Assembly: GCA_933228895.1 (NCBI GenBank)
Contig: OW121854.1
Location: 59,810,609 to 59,874,608 of the forward strand
From: Platycnemis pennipes
Lineage: Eukaryota; Arthropoda; Insecta; Odonata; Platycnemididae
Length of the DNA: 64,000 nt
Reading direction: 5' to 3'
The notes beneath the pieces are model-generated. The model was given only the letters and a program-made list of their open reading frames with translations. It was not told the DNA's origin and did no database searches. This document shows positions 43,901 through 53,506 of this stretch, piece after piece (position 1 is the stretch's first letter; each line of letters opens with the position of its first letter). A program made the position numbers and the translations under genes.

Positions 43901-45234
43901 TTTCCCATGTCCATTAAAATGTTGAGAAACCTGTACTTTCACCTCGGAGAAGGAATAATTTCATTCAGTAGTCACCGCATAGCATTAGTTTGAGCGAGCG
44001 CTTACTGAATTTAATTCTCCGAATGCGTTCGACCTCTTCTTTCTCCCAGCGATTCGCTCTGATTGCCATCTCGTCTTCACGTAGGAGTGATCAGTGGGAC
44101 GGGACACAGTTTCGGAGAGATAGGGCCACGTGTAAGCTTGCTGCCGAACTGTTAGCCGTAAATACCGTCAAGAAGGCATATCCCCTGCGAGTTTGAAATT
44201 TCATTGATGGCTCCCACCCGTGAAATAGGTATCACGGGGGTCTAGAATCACAGTTTTATAAAAAAACTACAATATTAGAGTGTTTAGCGGTGTCCCTTTT
44301 CTTGACCCCACAAGGAAAGATAAAAAGGTTAATGGTTCTATTTGGAACAAAAAAAAGAGATACTGCTTTCAGGAAACGTATATCCCGAACAATTAAATTC
44401 GAAGATTTATGCCAAAAATCACCTTCGTTATATATTCATCATGGAAGAAGATGAAGTATTAATTCATTATCTGAAATATCCGTTCAAAAGATTGGTATAC
44501 ATGGCCGGAAAATACATTTACAGATCCCAATTTTCGATTTAACGCCTATTAGCTGATTCAGTCCGATACTGCGGTTTTAAGAGGACGTAAGCATCATCAA
44601 GTATGGGATGTTGCAAAAGAACACAACTCTCATTCTTCCACTCATTCACATTGAATTTCGTATTGGGTGGTTTATAAAAATGAAATTTAAACCAAATTTC
44701 ATGCAAGATCTTTCACTGGTTAGAAGGAGCTGTCAATCCGTTTTACGAAAACCGCGGCTTGCCATCGTTGCATGAATGGCCTAGACAACGTTCATAAAAA
44801 CTTCGAACTTTTATGTTGAAAAACTACTGGAAAAAATTATTCGTCGGCGTTGGTCCCTGTTGCAAGGACACCGGTCCCTAGATGTGCTGTTTTTCCGCAG
44901 CCTGGTGCACACATCAATTCTTGCAAAGCAAATACCGTGTTCTCGACCATTTTAGCTACACTTGCTCCTAGCCGTGGTTTTACTTATATTTTGTCCTTCC
45001 AAAAGGACGATTTAGACACCCAGCCGTGAATGTTAAGCCTCAAATATGTCTCCTTTGAAAAACAGGCATATTCAGTGTTTCTTATTCAGTGATGGCTTTC
45101 CTCACTGCCAATTTCCGACTTCATCTCCTCATGTTCTCGTTATTAAGAAAGGCGACCATGAGCCAAGATTTTTTGCGTCATTGAAATTAGGCGAGAAGTT
45201 GGAAATACGATTTATAATACGTTGTAAGCGAAGA
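43901..45234. other. Intergenic, nothing recognised
   Basis: Short frames at 43,990-44,196, 44,342-44,542 and 45,046-45,249 have no known domains or convincing splice context. Confidence 0.4.
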
Positions 45235-45460
45235 AAGAATGGAGAGTGAAACCCGACGTCAATATTAACCTGATCTTGACGAAAGGTGCCAAAGGGTCCA
45301 CGGCTCAACGGCCTATCCTACGGACGGAGTACTGAACGCGAAGTGATTTCCACTCGGCGCCCAAGTAAAATCGGAATAACAATGAATAATCTACCACTCC
45401 CGGGAGTCGAAACATCAGGGTGGGAGGCCAAATCTCTGGCCGCACACCGACCCTTCATCT
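45235..45460 (-). mobile_element. SINE-1 copy, minus strand
   Basis: It contains AAACCCGACGTCAATATTAA, CTACGGACGGAGTACTGAAC and a B-box region GGGAGTCGAAACATCAGGG in reverse. It is well ordered and moderately diverged. Confidence 0.78.
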
Positions 45461-45666
45461 CCTCACGTTTTCTACCAAAATTTTACATGATCAGGTCCTC
45501 AAACTCCTCACTCTCAGTGCATCCAAAAACATGAATGATTCGCATTTCTAACCCTAATTAAGTCAGAACGTGTCGGGTACAAGGTCTTCTTTTTTACTTC
45601 AGCCAAGGCTTGTCGCTGGTTATTTTGCAATTTATATACTTTCTTTCCACCTCTTCCTCTCTTCCA

Positions 45667-45981
45667 GGGGATCGGGTTGGTGTGGTGGCTAGAGTATTGG
45701 CCTCCCATCCCGAGGGCCCGGGTTCGATTCCAGGCCCCGGTAAACCGGTCTCCAGGAATGCCTAGTGGAGGGCATTTCAAGTTCAGTACTGCGTCCGTCG
45801 GATGGAACGTTAAGCCGTGGTCCCCTTGGCGCCTATCGTTATGAGTAGGCTAGGCCGGGTTTGTCTCCACCCTTTCTCCGTTTCCTGAAAAACTCCTACC
45901 ATTACCCGATTACCCACCTATCCTAAATGGCGCAAATGACCTCAGGTGTCGGTCGCCTCCCCTGAATAACCAACCAACCAA
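45667..45981 (+). mobile_element. SINE-1 reference copy, near-intact, with target duplication
   Basis: The head GGATCGGGTTGGTGTGGTGG, CTAGAGTATTGGCCTCCC and perfect B box GGTTCGATTCC are followed by GTACTGCGTCCGTCGGATGG, GAGTAGGCTAGGCCGGG, CACCCTTTCTCCGTTTCCTG, AATGACCTCAGGTGTCGGTC and a CCAACCAACCAA tail. Flanks TCCTCTCTTCCA (45655-45666) and TCCTATCTTCCA (45982-45993) form a 12-bp target duplication with one mismatch. Length is about 315 bp. It defines the family used to recognise the other copies. Confidence 0.9.
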
Positions 45982-46437
45982 TCCTATCTTCCAATTCTTT
46001 TTCCTTCTGGGATGTTATCTCTGCATACCTTTACTATTCTATCTTTGCCCATCCTGTGTGCATGAATAATCCAGTCCCTTCTTCTTTTTATCACCCATTC
46101 TTCAGTCGCTTCTACTGTACAAATCTGTATTTTCACTGCTTTGTCTTAAAGTCTTACTCTTACTGCATCTTAATACTTTCATTTTTGCAGTATCCGTCTG
46201 TTGTTTTGTTCTTGATATTCCATTCTAGTTTTGAGTACAAAGGTGAAAAAAATGATATTGATAGCAGTAAGAATCGTGACGGGGAAGAAAAAGCGTAATT
46301 GCTTACAGTGGATAGCGCGATATGCTTTGATGACAGACAATTGCATTCCATTAGCAAGTTATTCGGGAGAGGCAAAATAGAGCTTAGGCCATTTAGGAGA
46401 TGTGGGTAATTAGGTTGGGTACGAATTTTCAGGAATC

Positions 46438-46545
46438 GGAGGGAGAGTGGAGAGAAACCTGGCGTCGGCAGCAGCCTTTGCCAACAGGTCAACGATTTAA
46501 TGTCCCAACCAACGGATGGAGTACTGAAGGATGACTCAACAGTCG
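46438..46545 (-). mobile_element. SINE-1 fragment, minus strand
   Basis: GAGAGAAACCTGGCGTCGGC, GCCTTTGCCAACAGG and ACGGATGGAGTACTGAAGG correspond to the 3' half of SINE-1 in reverse. Confidence 0.7.
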
Positions 46546-46629
46546 AAACCGATAGTGCAATAATACATTTTGTGCAAGTCAAATAGTGCTTGTTTCGCCA
46601 ATCACGATATCCTTCCACCAATTAAGGAC

Positions 46630-46800
46630 TTGGACTTTTGATTCTACGACGGACGGAATACTAAACTCGAGGTGTTCTCCACACAGCACTCAAATAGGGA
46701 CCGGTATACCGATGAAAAATCTCTCCCACCGCTGGGATGTGAACCCAAACCATCAGGGTGAGAGACGAGTACTATAGCAACCGCACTAATGCGATCCCCA
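46630..46800 (-). mobile_element. SINE-1 fragment, minus strand, second piece
   Basis: ACGACGGACGGAATACTAAA, CACAGCACTCAAATAGGGAC, GGGATGTGAACCCAAACCAT and ACTATAGCAACCGCACTAAT run from the mid-body to the tRNA-like head in reverse. It may be one disrupted insertion together with 46,438-46,545, or two. Confidence 0.75.
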
Positions 46801-47919
46801 TTTCCATATCATTTAGTACATTTGGTTTTTGCTTTCTTTCATTTTATCGAGAGCAAAAACTCTACCATATATTCATTTCTAAATATTCTGTATATAATTG
46901 CAGTTGATTGAAATGATGATTTAGATTCTGCCCGCGTACCACAGTTGAATGATATGATAATTTTGATACGGCCCACTTTCTACGCACCCACATGACCCGG
47001 CACTCTAAAAGTTTGGGGACCCCAGTAATAGATTAATTACGACGTCATTAGTATTGCTACTTAATGGGAATGAAGTTTCGGCGATGAATTGAGAATTTAG
47101 ATCTTGTTTTCACGAGCGAAAGTAGTAATAGTACTGGGAACAAGAAAGTGAACTGAAAAAGGAGAGAGCGAGCAAAAAAAAAAGAAAAAGGTTAGCAGAT
47201 TTCTTTCTAGCGTCGACTTTCCAAAGCGCTTACCTATCCATGGAGAACAAGCCTCTCCCGATTCCGTCAGTTGCTTCGTACATCGAAACGGCAAACTTAT
47301 TTACATGAAAATCAAGCACATGCACTACGCTCTGCTGCCCAATGGGTCCTTCGGAAACTCATTGTGTACTTTGGCGGTATGGCGGGAAAACGTTAATTAG
47401 TTACTTCACCCTGCCGTAATTTGCAGCACTGCCAGCACGCTGTTGCACAAGCGTTGCGTGCCAAGCGGAGGTGATAGGCGCGTACGTAAACAGGTTTCCT
47501 TGCCAACGAGGCAGGATTGCGGTTGATGAAACTAAATTGTTGGGGGAGAAACTAAAATTTTGCCACATCCACTCATAAAACTTGACGACGAATGCAATTT
47601 TTGAATGTTCAACTGCTTCAACAAAACGCTGCCGGTGCAGATATTCAGGAGCGCAGACACGGTATGGATGACGGAGATGGAAGTCAGCGCAGAGGCATTT
47701 ACAGTTTTTCTTTATAACTCTACCTTTATACCTGCTGAGTCATATCCGTGCGTTATAGCGATGATAATGTGACAGAAGTCATTTCATCGGAGGGTCTACA
47801 AGTAGTACACTTACGAAACATTGGTCGCTGAATAAAGTTTCATATGTGGAATCGCAGAGCTCTCTTTTTTTCTATCTTCATGATGGATAAGTTCACCGAC
47901 AAACGCCTGAAACCGTTCC
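46801..47919. other. Intergenic, nothing recognised
   Basis: AT-rich, with no supported coding region or repeat boundary. Confidence 0.45.
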
Positions 47920-48080
47920 CTTTAGTAGATTTACACTTGAGGTTCCCCAGCGACTAATAACGCGCGCTCTAACCTAAAACTTAAAACAGACACAACATCT
48001 ATTCCCGGGGGGGATCAAACCCGCGACCTTTGGGTTTCCAGGCCGGGACGTTACCGACCTGTCTACCACAGCCGGTAAAG
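47920..48080 (-). mobile_element. SINE-2 copy, minus strand
   Basis: On the minus strand: CCGGCTGTGGTAGACAGGTC, GGTAACGTCCCGGCCTGG, AACCCAAAGGTCGCGGGTTT and GATCCC (B box), then an ATGTTGTGTCTGTTTTAAG body. It is the best minus-strand representative of SINE-2. Confidence 0.82.
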
Positions 48081-48269
48081 TCAAAAAAAAAGCCATCAAG
48101 TGCATAGTGTAGGTGCCAACAAAAACAATTGCACTATTCTAGGTGAACGACTAGTTTTAGTTGCAATACAAAGGGTTTAACTGGTTTAGGAAGTGTTCGC
48201 TGTGGAGGAGGGAATAAATGAGGGGTCTTCTCGTAGAGGTATGAAGAAAAGGCTTGTCAACCCTCATTA

Positions 48270-48639
48270 GGGACCGTCCATAAATTACGTCACGCCAGTA
48301 GGTGCAGGTCGGGCCAACCGTACGATGCTTGATCTTCACGTAGGGAGGAGTCCACCCTTGCTTTATGCTGGGAGTGAGTCACTAAAAATCATTCTTTATT
48401 TAAAAAATTGGTGATGATACGTGTAATAATTAGTCAATACGAAACAATATTGATAAATAAATGAGGTATTCTGATGAAGAATATCAGTTTTATCATGAAC
48501 AAAAAAGAGAGGATTCACAGCAGCGTTACGTAATTCAAACGGGGACATTCGAGCATATTACGGAATATTGTGAAGAGCATGGGAGGTAAAAAAAAGTGGA
48601 TAATCAGCGTTGCGTAATATACACATAAATGGATGGCCC
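48270..48639. mobile_element. MITE, 370 bp, GGGACCGTCCAT family, copy 1
   Basis: The left end GGGACCGTCCATAAATTACG and the right end (reverse GGGCCATCCATTTATG) are imperfect inverted termini. GCGTTACGTAA / GCGTTGCGTAATA motifs recur inside each end. The interior matches copy 2 at 51,082-51,445 in an AAAAAGAGAGGATTCA-like block and a GGTAAAA..AAGTGGA-AATCAGCGTT block. No coding capacity. Confidence 0.82.
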
Positions 48640-49949
48640 ATAATGGCGTTTAGTGTTGAATGTGTGAGAAGCCCGGTCCTTGCGGTGGTAAAGGGATGAG
48701 AGTAATTTGGAGGTCTTTGATATTTAGGTGGCGAGAAAAAATGGGGAACATCAGATTAAGACAAATGTGAAGTATTAAAGATCTTTGGAGTTAGTTGGTT
48801 ATTTGGGGAATGCGAACGATGGCAGAGGTTATTTACGACGTAGGGTAGCGGTTCCCAACCTTTTCTACTTGCGTACCCCTCGACAGTGCATATGGCTCAT
48901 CTGCACCCCTTATCTTTGAGACATGCTTATAAATTATGTAGCTACTGTTCATTTACAGTCAAATCCGTAGTGTAGGCATTGATTATACGACTCATAGATA
49001 TTGCTATCTTTTCTGCTAGAGTTCTTCAACGGACCTCCATGTCAAGTCACTCGGTCGCTCCATTTTATCTTCCTCAATGTTAAATTAAATCAAATACACG
49101 ATGCTACGAGAGAATAATGTTTCACTTGAGGAGATCTTCACCAGAGGTCTTTACGTTTCACTCATTCAATTTCCGTTAATGAGCACCATGATTTTCTCTA
49201 ATGAACCAGAGATGGTCCATTTTCAATTTGTGGTAATGGTCCATTTTTAATTGACAACCGCGCATTCGTTTCATTCATGCTATGAAAATGCGATGGGAAA
49301 TGTATTTGACGTTGCTTGATATTTCCATAAACAGCGAATTGGGATCCCCTGAACCAGACACTGGTAACGGACTAATAGGCATTGATTCTTAGAATAAAAA
49401 TATGCAAAACATCTATATATTGACGCGAATATCGAAATAAAACATTGTGTTGCAATGGATTTGCGGTTTTTAATTTATGTAACACAGAAGCCATTTTAAT
49501 TTTGTAAGGGTTCTTGCCAACAATTCGTTTTAAAGCCCTATTTTCCCTCAATTGTAGATGATAAGCTCCCCTCAGTATGGGTTTTAACACGTTTTTTTCT
49601 GTACTGCGCATTTATTTCTACTCATTCCAATATGGTTTCTCCCTACTCATGGCCCAGTTCGGAACTAGTTCGCCGAGCAAAACGGACCATACGCCGCCCT
49701 TCACTGCTTTATTATATCAACCGGTTGCGATGATGAAATGCTGCAAAACTGTACTAAGGTGTGACTCTCTTACCATTGATCCAAATTGGCTTTCGTGAAT
49801 CTAAAGAAGGATCATGAATACCAGCAAATAAGAATGCACATGCATCACTATCAACACTATCAATCCTAAGTTTGTTTTGGCTTTGTCATCTGCTATTCTC
49901 TTCATACGTAAAGCACATTTCCATTTAAGATATTCAACTATAGAAGATT
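48640..49949. other. Intergenic, nothing recognised
   Basis: AT-rich with short frames; no domain or repeat boundary noticed. Confidence 0.45.
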
Positions 49950-50105
49950 AGTAGATTTTACTCCAACAGCTTAGGTTATATCATATCATTCAACCTCCTC
50001 TTACACCCAAAATTATGCGACATACATGCCCGAGTTCAAACCCGCGATCTTTTGGGTTGCATGGCCGACGCGTTACCGACCTTGCTACCGTAGCCTGCTA
50101 TTCGA
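49950..50105 (-). mobile_element. SINE-2 copy, minus strand
   Basis: On the minus strand: GCTACGGTAGCAAGGTCGGT, AACGCGTCGGCCATGCAACC, CAAAAGATCGCGGGTTTGAA and CTCGGGC, then a GTATGTCGCATAATTTTGG body. Matches the SINE-2 head well. Confidence 0.8.
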
Positions 50106-50499
50106 ATACGCGTTCTATATTTTTTAAAGAGGACATTTCTCTCGGCTTGTCATTCTTTCCAATCTTTTTTCCTCGATGACTGCCTTCATGAAGCTATTGA
50201 GTCACAACATGTGTCAGATTATGTTGTCTTGTCTTTGTTTTAGGCCTCATTAGGTTTCTTTTCTCTCCTATTCTTCTTAGGAGCCTATTCATATATGACG
50301 TAAAGTTGATTTTTCAATTTTCGACCAACCTCCCCCCTCATCCACAGCCTATAAAGCTTCGTTAACGTTTTTTAAGACTCCCCAAAATTGATTCCTTTCC
50401 TCCCCTACTATCTCCTTTCACTTCTCGTTCGTCTTCCTTTCCACCCATCTTATTTTCTCCATACCAGCGTCTCAAAAGCCGTAAGTATGCTGCCATATT

Positions 50500-50770
50500 C
50501 TTTCCGTAATTGAGAGGAAAGGATGATTGAGGATTTTAGGAGGATGCAGGTCTGAATGGAGCAGGTAATAAGGGCCGAGGGTTTTGTTGAAAGACGTGAT
50601 CGGGGGAAGGTTGTTGGGTAAGCAAGGTAGAGGTATAAGAACGGGTAGTTTGGATAGAATAATGGGAGGTAGGAGGTATGCAGAACTAAATAAGGACATC
50701 ATTTGAAAAATAGGAGTCGAGATAAGAATAGTATGACCATTTAACCAAGTCTTAAGCAGGTAAAACAATA
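50500..50770 (+). repeat. Dispersed repeat, unclassified, second copy
   Basis: It shares GGGAGGTAGGAGGTATGCAG-type sequence and the following AT-rich part with 1,540-1,660. Upstream AG-rich text (TGGAGCAGGTAATAAGGGCC) suggests the 3' end of an old non-LTR ORF, but no motif is readable. Confidence 0.4.
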
Positions 50771-51081
50771 ATAATTAATCAAAAGAAAAATATGCTTATT
50801 CTGCATTAATAGCCTTCGTCTCGAACTGGGTCGGCCCTTGATAGTTCTTATTTTACATCGGTCGGGAATAAAAAATAATTATTTTGAGATGTTTGGGTTC
50901 TCTCTCGAATAACTCCGTCCCCAAGTAGGATGGGCTTTATTCTTACCACCACACCAACCTCCTGTGATCGGGGCGCACAGCAAAATTCTACCGCTGCGTC
51001 TTCTCTCTACCTTGGTTATGAATGCTCCCATCGTCTAGATATCCCTATCTCGATTGCTACCATTATCATACCATCCTCTTT

Positions 51082-51445
51082 GGGGCTGTCCATTGTTTAC
51101 GTAACGGGAGAGGGGTCGGGCCACCTCTAACTATCCCCTATTGAAACGGAGGGGAGGTCCAGCCTTCCGTTACCTTGGGAGATAGATACATTATAAATTC
51201 ATTTCTTGTTTAAAAAAATAAGTTGACACATATTTGTATACTAATAACTAGTGGAGAAATCATAGTATAGGGAACTACGAAAAGTAATTATAAAAAATGT
51301 CTTTTTTACTGTTCACAAAAAGGAGAGGGTTCATTTCTAGCGTTAAGTTTTTCAGGAGATCTTAACAGAATGTTTCGGAGCGTTATAGGGGGAAGGAAAT
51401 GGTAAAAAGTGGAAAATCAGCGTTACATAATATATGAATGGCCCC
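51082..51445. mobile_element. MITE, 364 bp, GGGACCGTCCAT family, copy 2
   Basis: The left end GGGGCTGTCCATTGTTTACG and the right end (reverse GGGGCCATTCATATATTATG) are inverted termini. The interior is alignable along its length with copy 1, including TTCACAAAAAGGAGAGGG and AAAAGTGGAAAATCAGCGTT. TTT flanks both ends and could be a 3-bp target duplication or part of the terminus. Confidence 0.82.
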
Positions 51446-51959
51446 TTTCCTCTAATTCCAGGATCTGAACCGTTCTACGCCAATACGTTGCGATATAACC
51501 TTAATGACTTAGGCTCCCAAACTTTTTTTCGGCAATGGCCCACATATTACCCTTACGCATATTCTTATTAGTCAAGAGGTGAACTCCTACTCACTTGGAG
51601 GAAGTCTGAAAATCCAAAGACTTGACCTAAAAGAGCTTTCGAGGATCATGAGAGAGAAATATTAATAGCTAAAGGACAGTAAAAATAATAAGGAAGAAAT
51701 CGCTAAGAAATTGTAAGAAATCCCACATAAAAATCGAATTCCCCTCTGTGTGGCGTGTGTCCCGCGTTGGGAACCACGGCCTTAGCCAGTGGAGCACCAT
51801 CAACCCAAGTCTGATACTAACAATACGTTCTACACTACACTCGATCTTGAATGCCAGAATAAATCTTCGCGTTCATGTTCGCCAGGATTCGTGGGCTAAA
51901 CATTGCCTTGCTTTCACTTACGTAGCCGCCCAAGCGCAAATAGAGGCACAATTATAATT

Positions 51960-52420
51960 AATTGCTCCCTTCGGAACGTCCTGTCTTCGAGCTTGCCCGG
52001 AAGTAGCCATCCTCTCTCTGGCGAGGCTGAGATCCGAGACCGAGAGTAACGCGAGCAAGGTTCACCGATCGAGGAAATCGGGCGAGGTTATTCTTATCGC
52101 GCTGGAGAGGACGTGGCTAGAATTCGCATTTTGCGATCAGTCATGTGGGACTTGTGCGATTCCCTCGTACGAGGGGTCGCGATCTCCGCCAGGACCTCGA
52201 AGCCTTTTGTGTCCGAATCGCCGGGGTCGATAGACCATCACTCTATTCTTCCTCCAATCACGCCACGTCCCCGGTAATTGATCTCCTCTTCACGTTGCAA
52301 CCGCCGCCCAGACAGCGTCTGGACATCTCCTTTGTGTCGGCTCGTCTCGGGCATCAAGAAGAAATGACGCGAAGTGCCAGCGAGTATGAGGCGACGGCAG
52401 CGTAGGGCAGGACTCGTAAT
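51960..52420. other. CpG-rich block, possible promoter
   Basis: CpG-dense text (AACGCGAGCAAGG, TACGAGGGGTCGCGATC) stands out locally. Frames on both strands are short. A gene could start here but no exon is identifiable. Confidence 0.25.
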
Positions 52421-52679
52421 TGATCGCGATTGGTAACATTATACGCGTAATTAGTGAAATGGGAGCTATCTTCACGAATGGAACCAACACCACCTCTTTC
52501 CTCTAGCGACGCTACCGTCGGGCGTGTCCTGAATGATAAACCACCAAGCCCTTGAACCATCTGTGGCTTTCTCGGCAAGTTGTTTGCGCGGAGATATCTC
52601 ACATTACTGATCGCCGCCGAAAGATATTGCCATAGTCCTTATAACCGTTATTTGTATGTACTGTAATCAGAGACATTTC

Positions 52680-52740
52680 CAGGATTGGGAATCGAACCAC
52701 AGACTGGTGATGTAGCAGCGCAGGGCATTACGATACCCGG
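52680..52740 (-). mobile_element. tRNA-like fragment, probably SINE
   Basis: The minus strand has a perfect B box (GGTTCGATTCC) preceded by CATCACCAGTCTGT. The A-box half is poor and no cloverleaf forms, so a tRNA gene is unlikely. Confidence 0.55.
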
Positions 52741-52874
52741 GATTCTTGATCTAGAATAATATTTTATGGAACAATTCTAGGAACTAGTATAGTGATTTCA
52801 CATGTCTTAAGGGATCATAAAAATTGAAAGTCCTATTCACGATGATATTACAGGACGAAGGTATAGGTATTTTG

Positions 52875-53000
52875 TAATACATGTTTACAATTTATTTTGA
52901 CCATACAACCAGTTTCAGCTATTAGGCCATCATCTAGTACACTCCTAGTACATACTTGATAATAGACTAGGTAGCGGCTGAAACTGGTTTTACTGACAAA
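52875..53000. mobile_element. Foldback repeat with degenerate hammerhead-like arms
   Basis: AACCAGTTTCAGC (left) and GCTGAAACTGGTT (right) are perfect inverted blocks within longer imperfect arms. The minus strand reads GTACTAGATGATGGCC, then AGCTGAAACTGGTTGTA. This is the same order as the 31.7 kb motif (GTAC-CTGATGA-T-GGC...-GAAAC..GTT-GTA), with two substitutions in the core. The plus-strand copy is more decayed (CTTGATAATA...GCTGAAACTGG). Confidence 0.7.
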
Positions 53001-53405
53001 AACATTGTAGATTACACAAATTTTACCATGGGCACTCTTCATTTCACATTGGGCATTTCACTCAATTTTACCATGGGCAAATTCCATAAAGTGTGCACTG
53101 AGTTGCTTGGTAATAAGTACAAGTGAGAAAATATCCTGTAATTCATCACTTAGCACTACTACCAACCCACAGCTAGGTATAATTGCATAGTGTGGATGTT
53201 ATGATTGCCTTAGAATTCTTCTTAAATTAGATAGTGAGGTGTGAGCTTATAGGTTGGTTCACTGAAAACTTATCGCTATTTCTTCCCCTAGGAAAGTATT
53301 TTAACCTAAACCCATTTAAAAAGGAAGACTTGATCTTATGAGATTGTACCTCTCCCAGCATCTATTATGGAAGTAGGAATTGGTGCTTCCCCGGCATACT
53401 TATCT

Positions 53406-53506
53406 GCTTCAAGAAATTTTCTTGGGTTGTCCACCAGGTAAGGGTGTCCATTTCAGCCAAATGGATGCTCTTACCCGGTGGACAACCCAAGAAAACTTCT
53501 TGAAAC
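53406..53506. repeat. Palindrome with 48-bp arms and 5-nt loop
   Basis: Arms 53406-53453 and 53459-53506 pair with about five mismatches around CAGCC and contain CTTGGGTTGTCCACC. No hammerhead core is present, so I keep it apart from the ribozyme-bearing foldbacks. Confidence 0.9.

Noticed and set aside
45680..45740. tRNA gene on the plus strand
   Set aside because: A and B boxes are good, but no acceptor stem closes and the sequence continues into a SINE body with tail and target duplication. The same reasoning applies to 11.5, 12.3, 42.3, 48.0, 50.0 and 52.7 kb.
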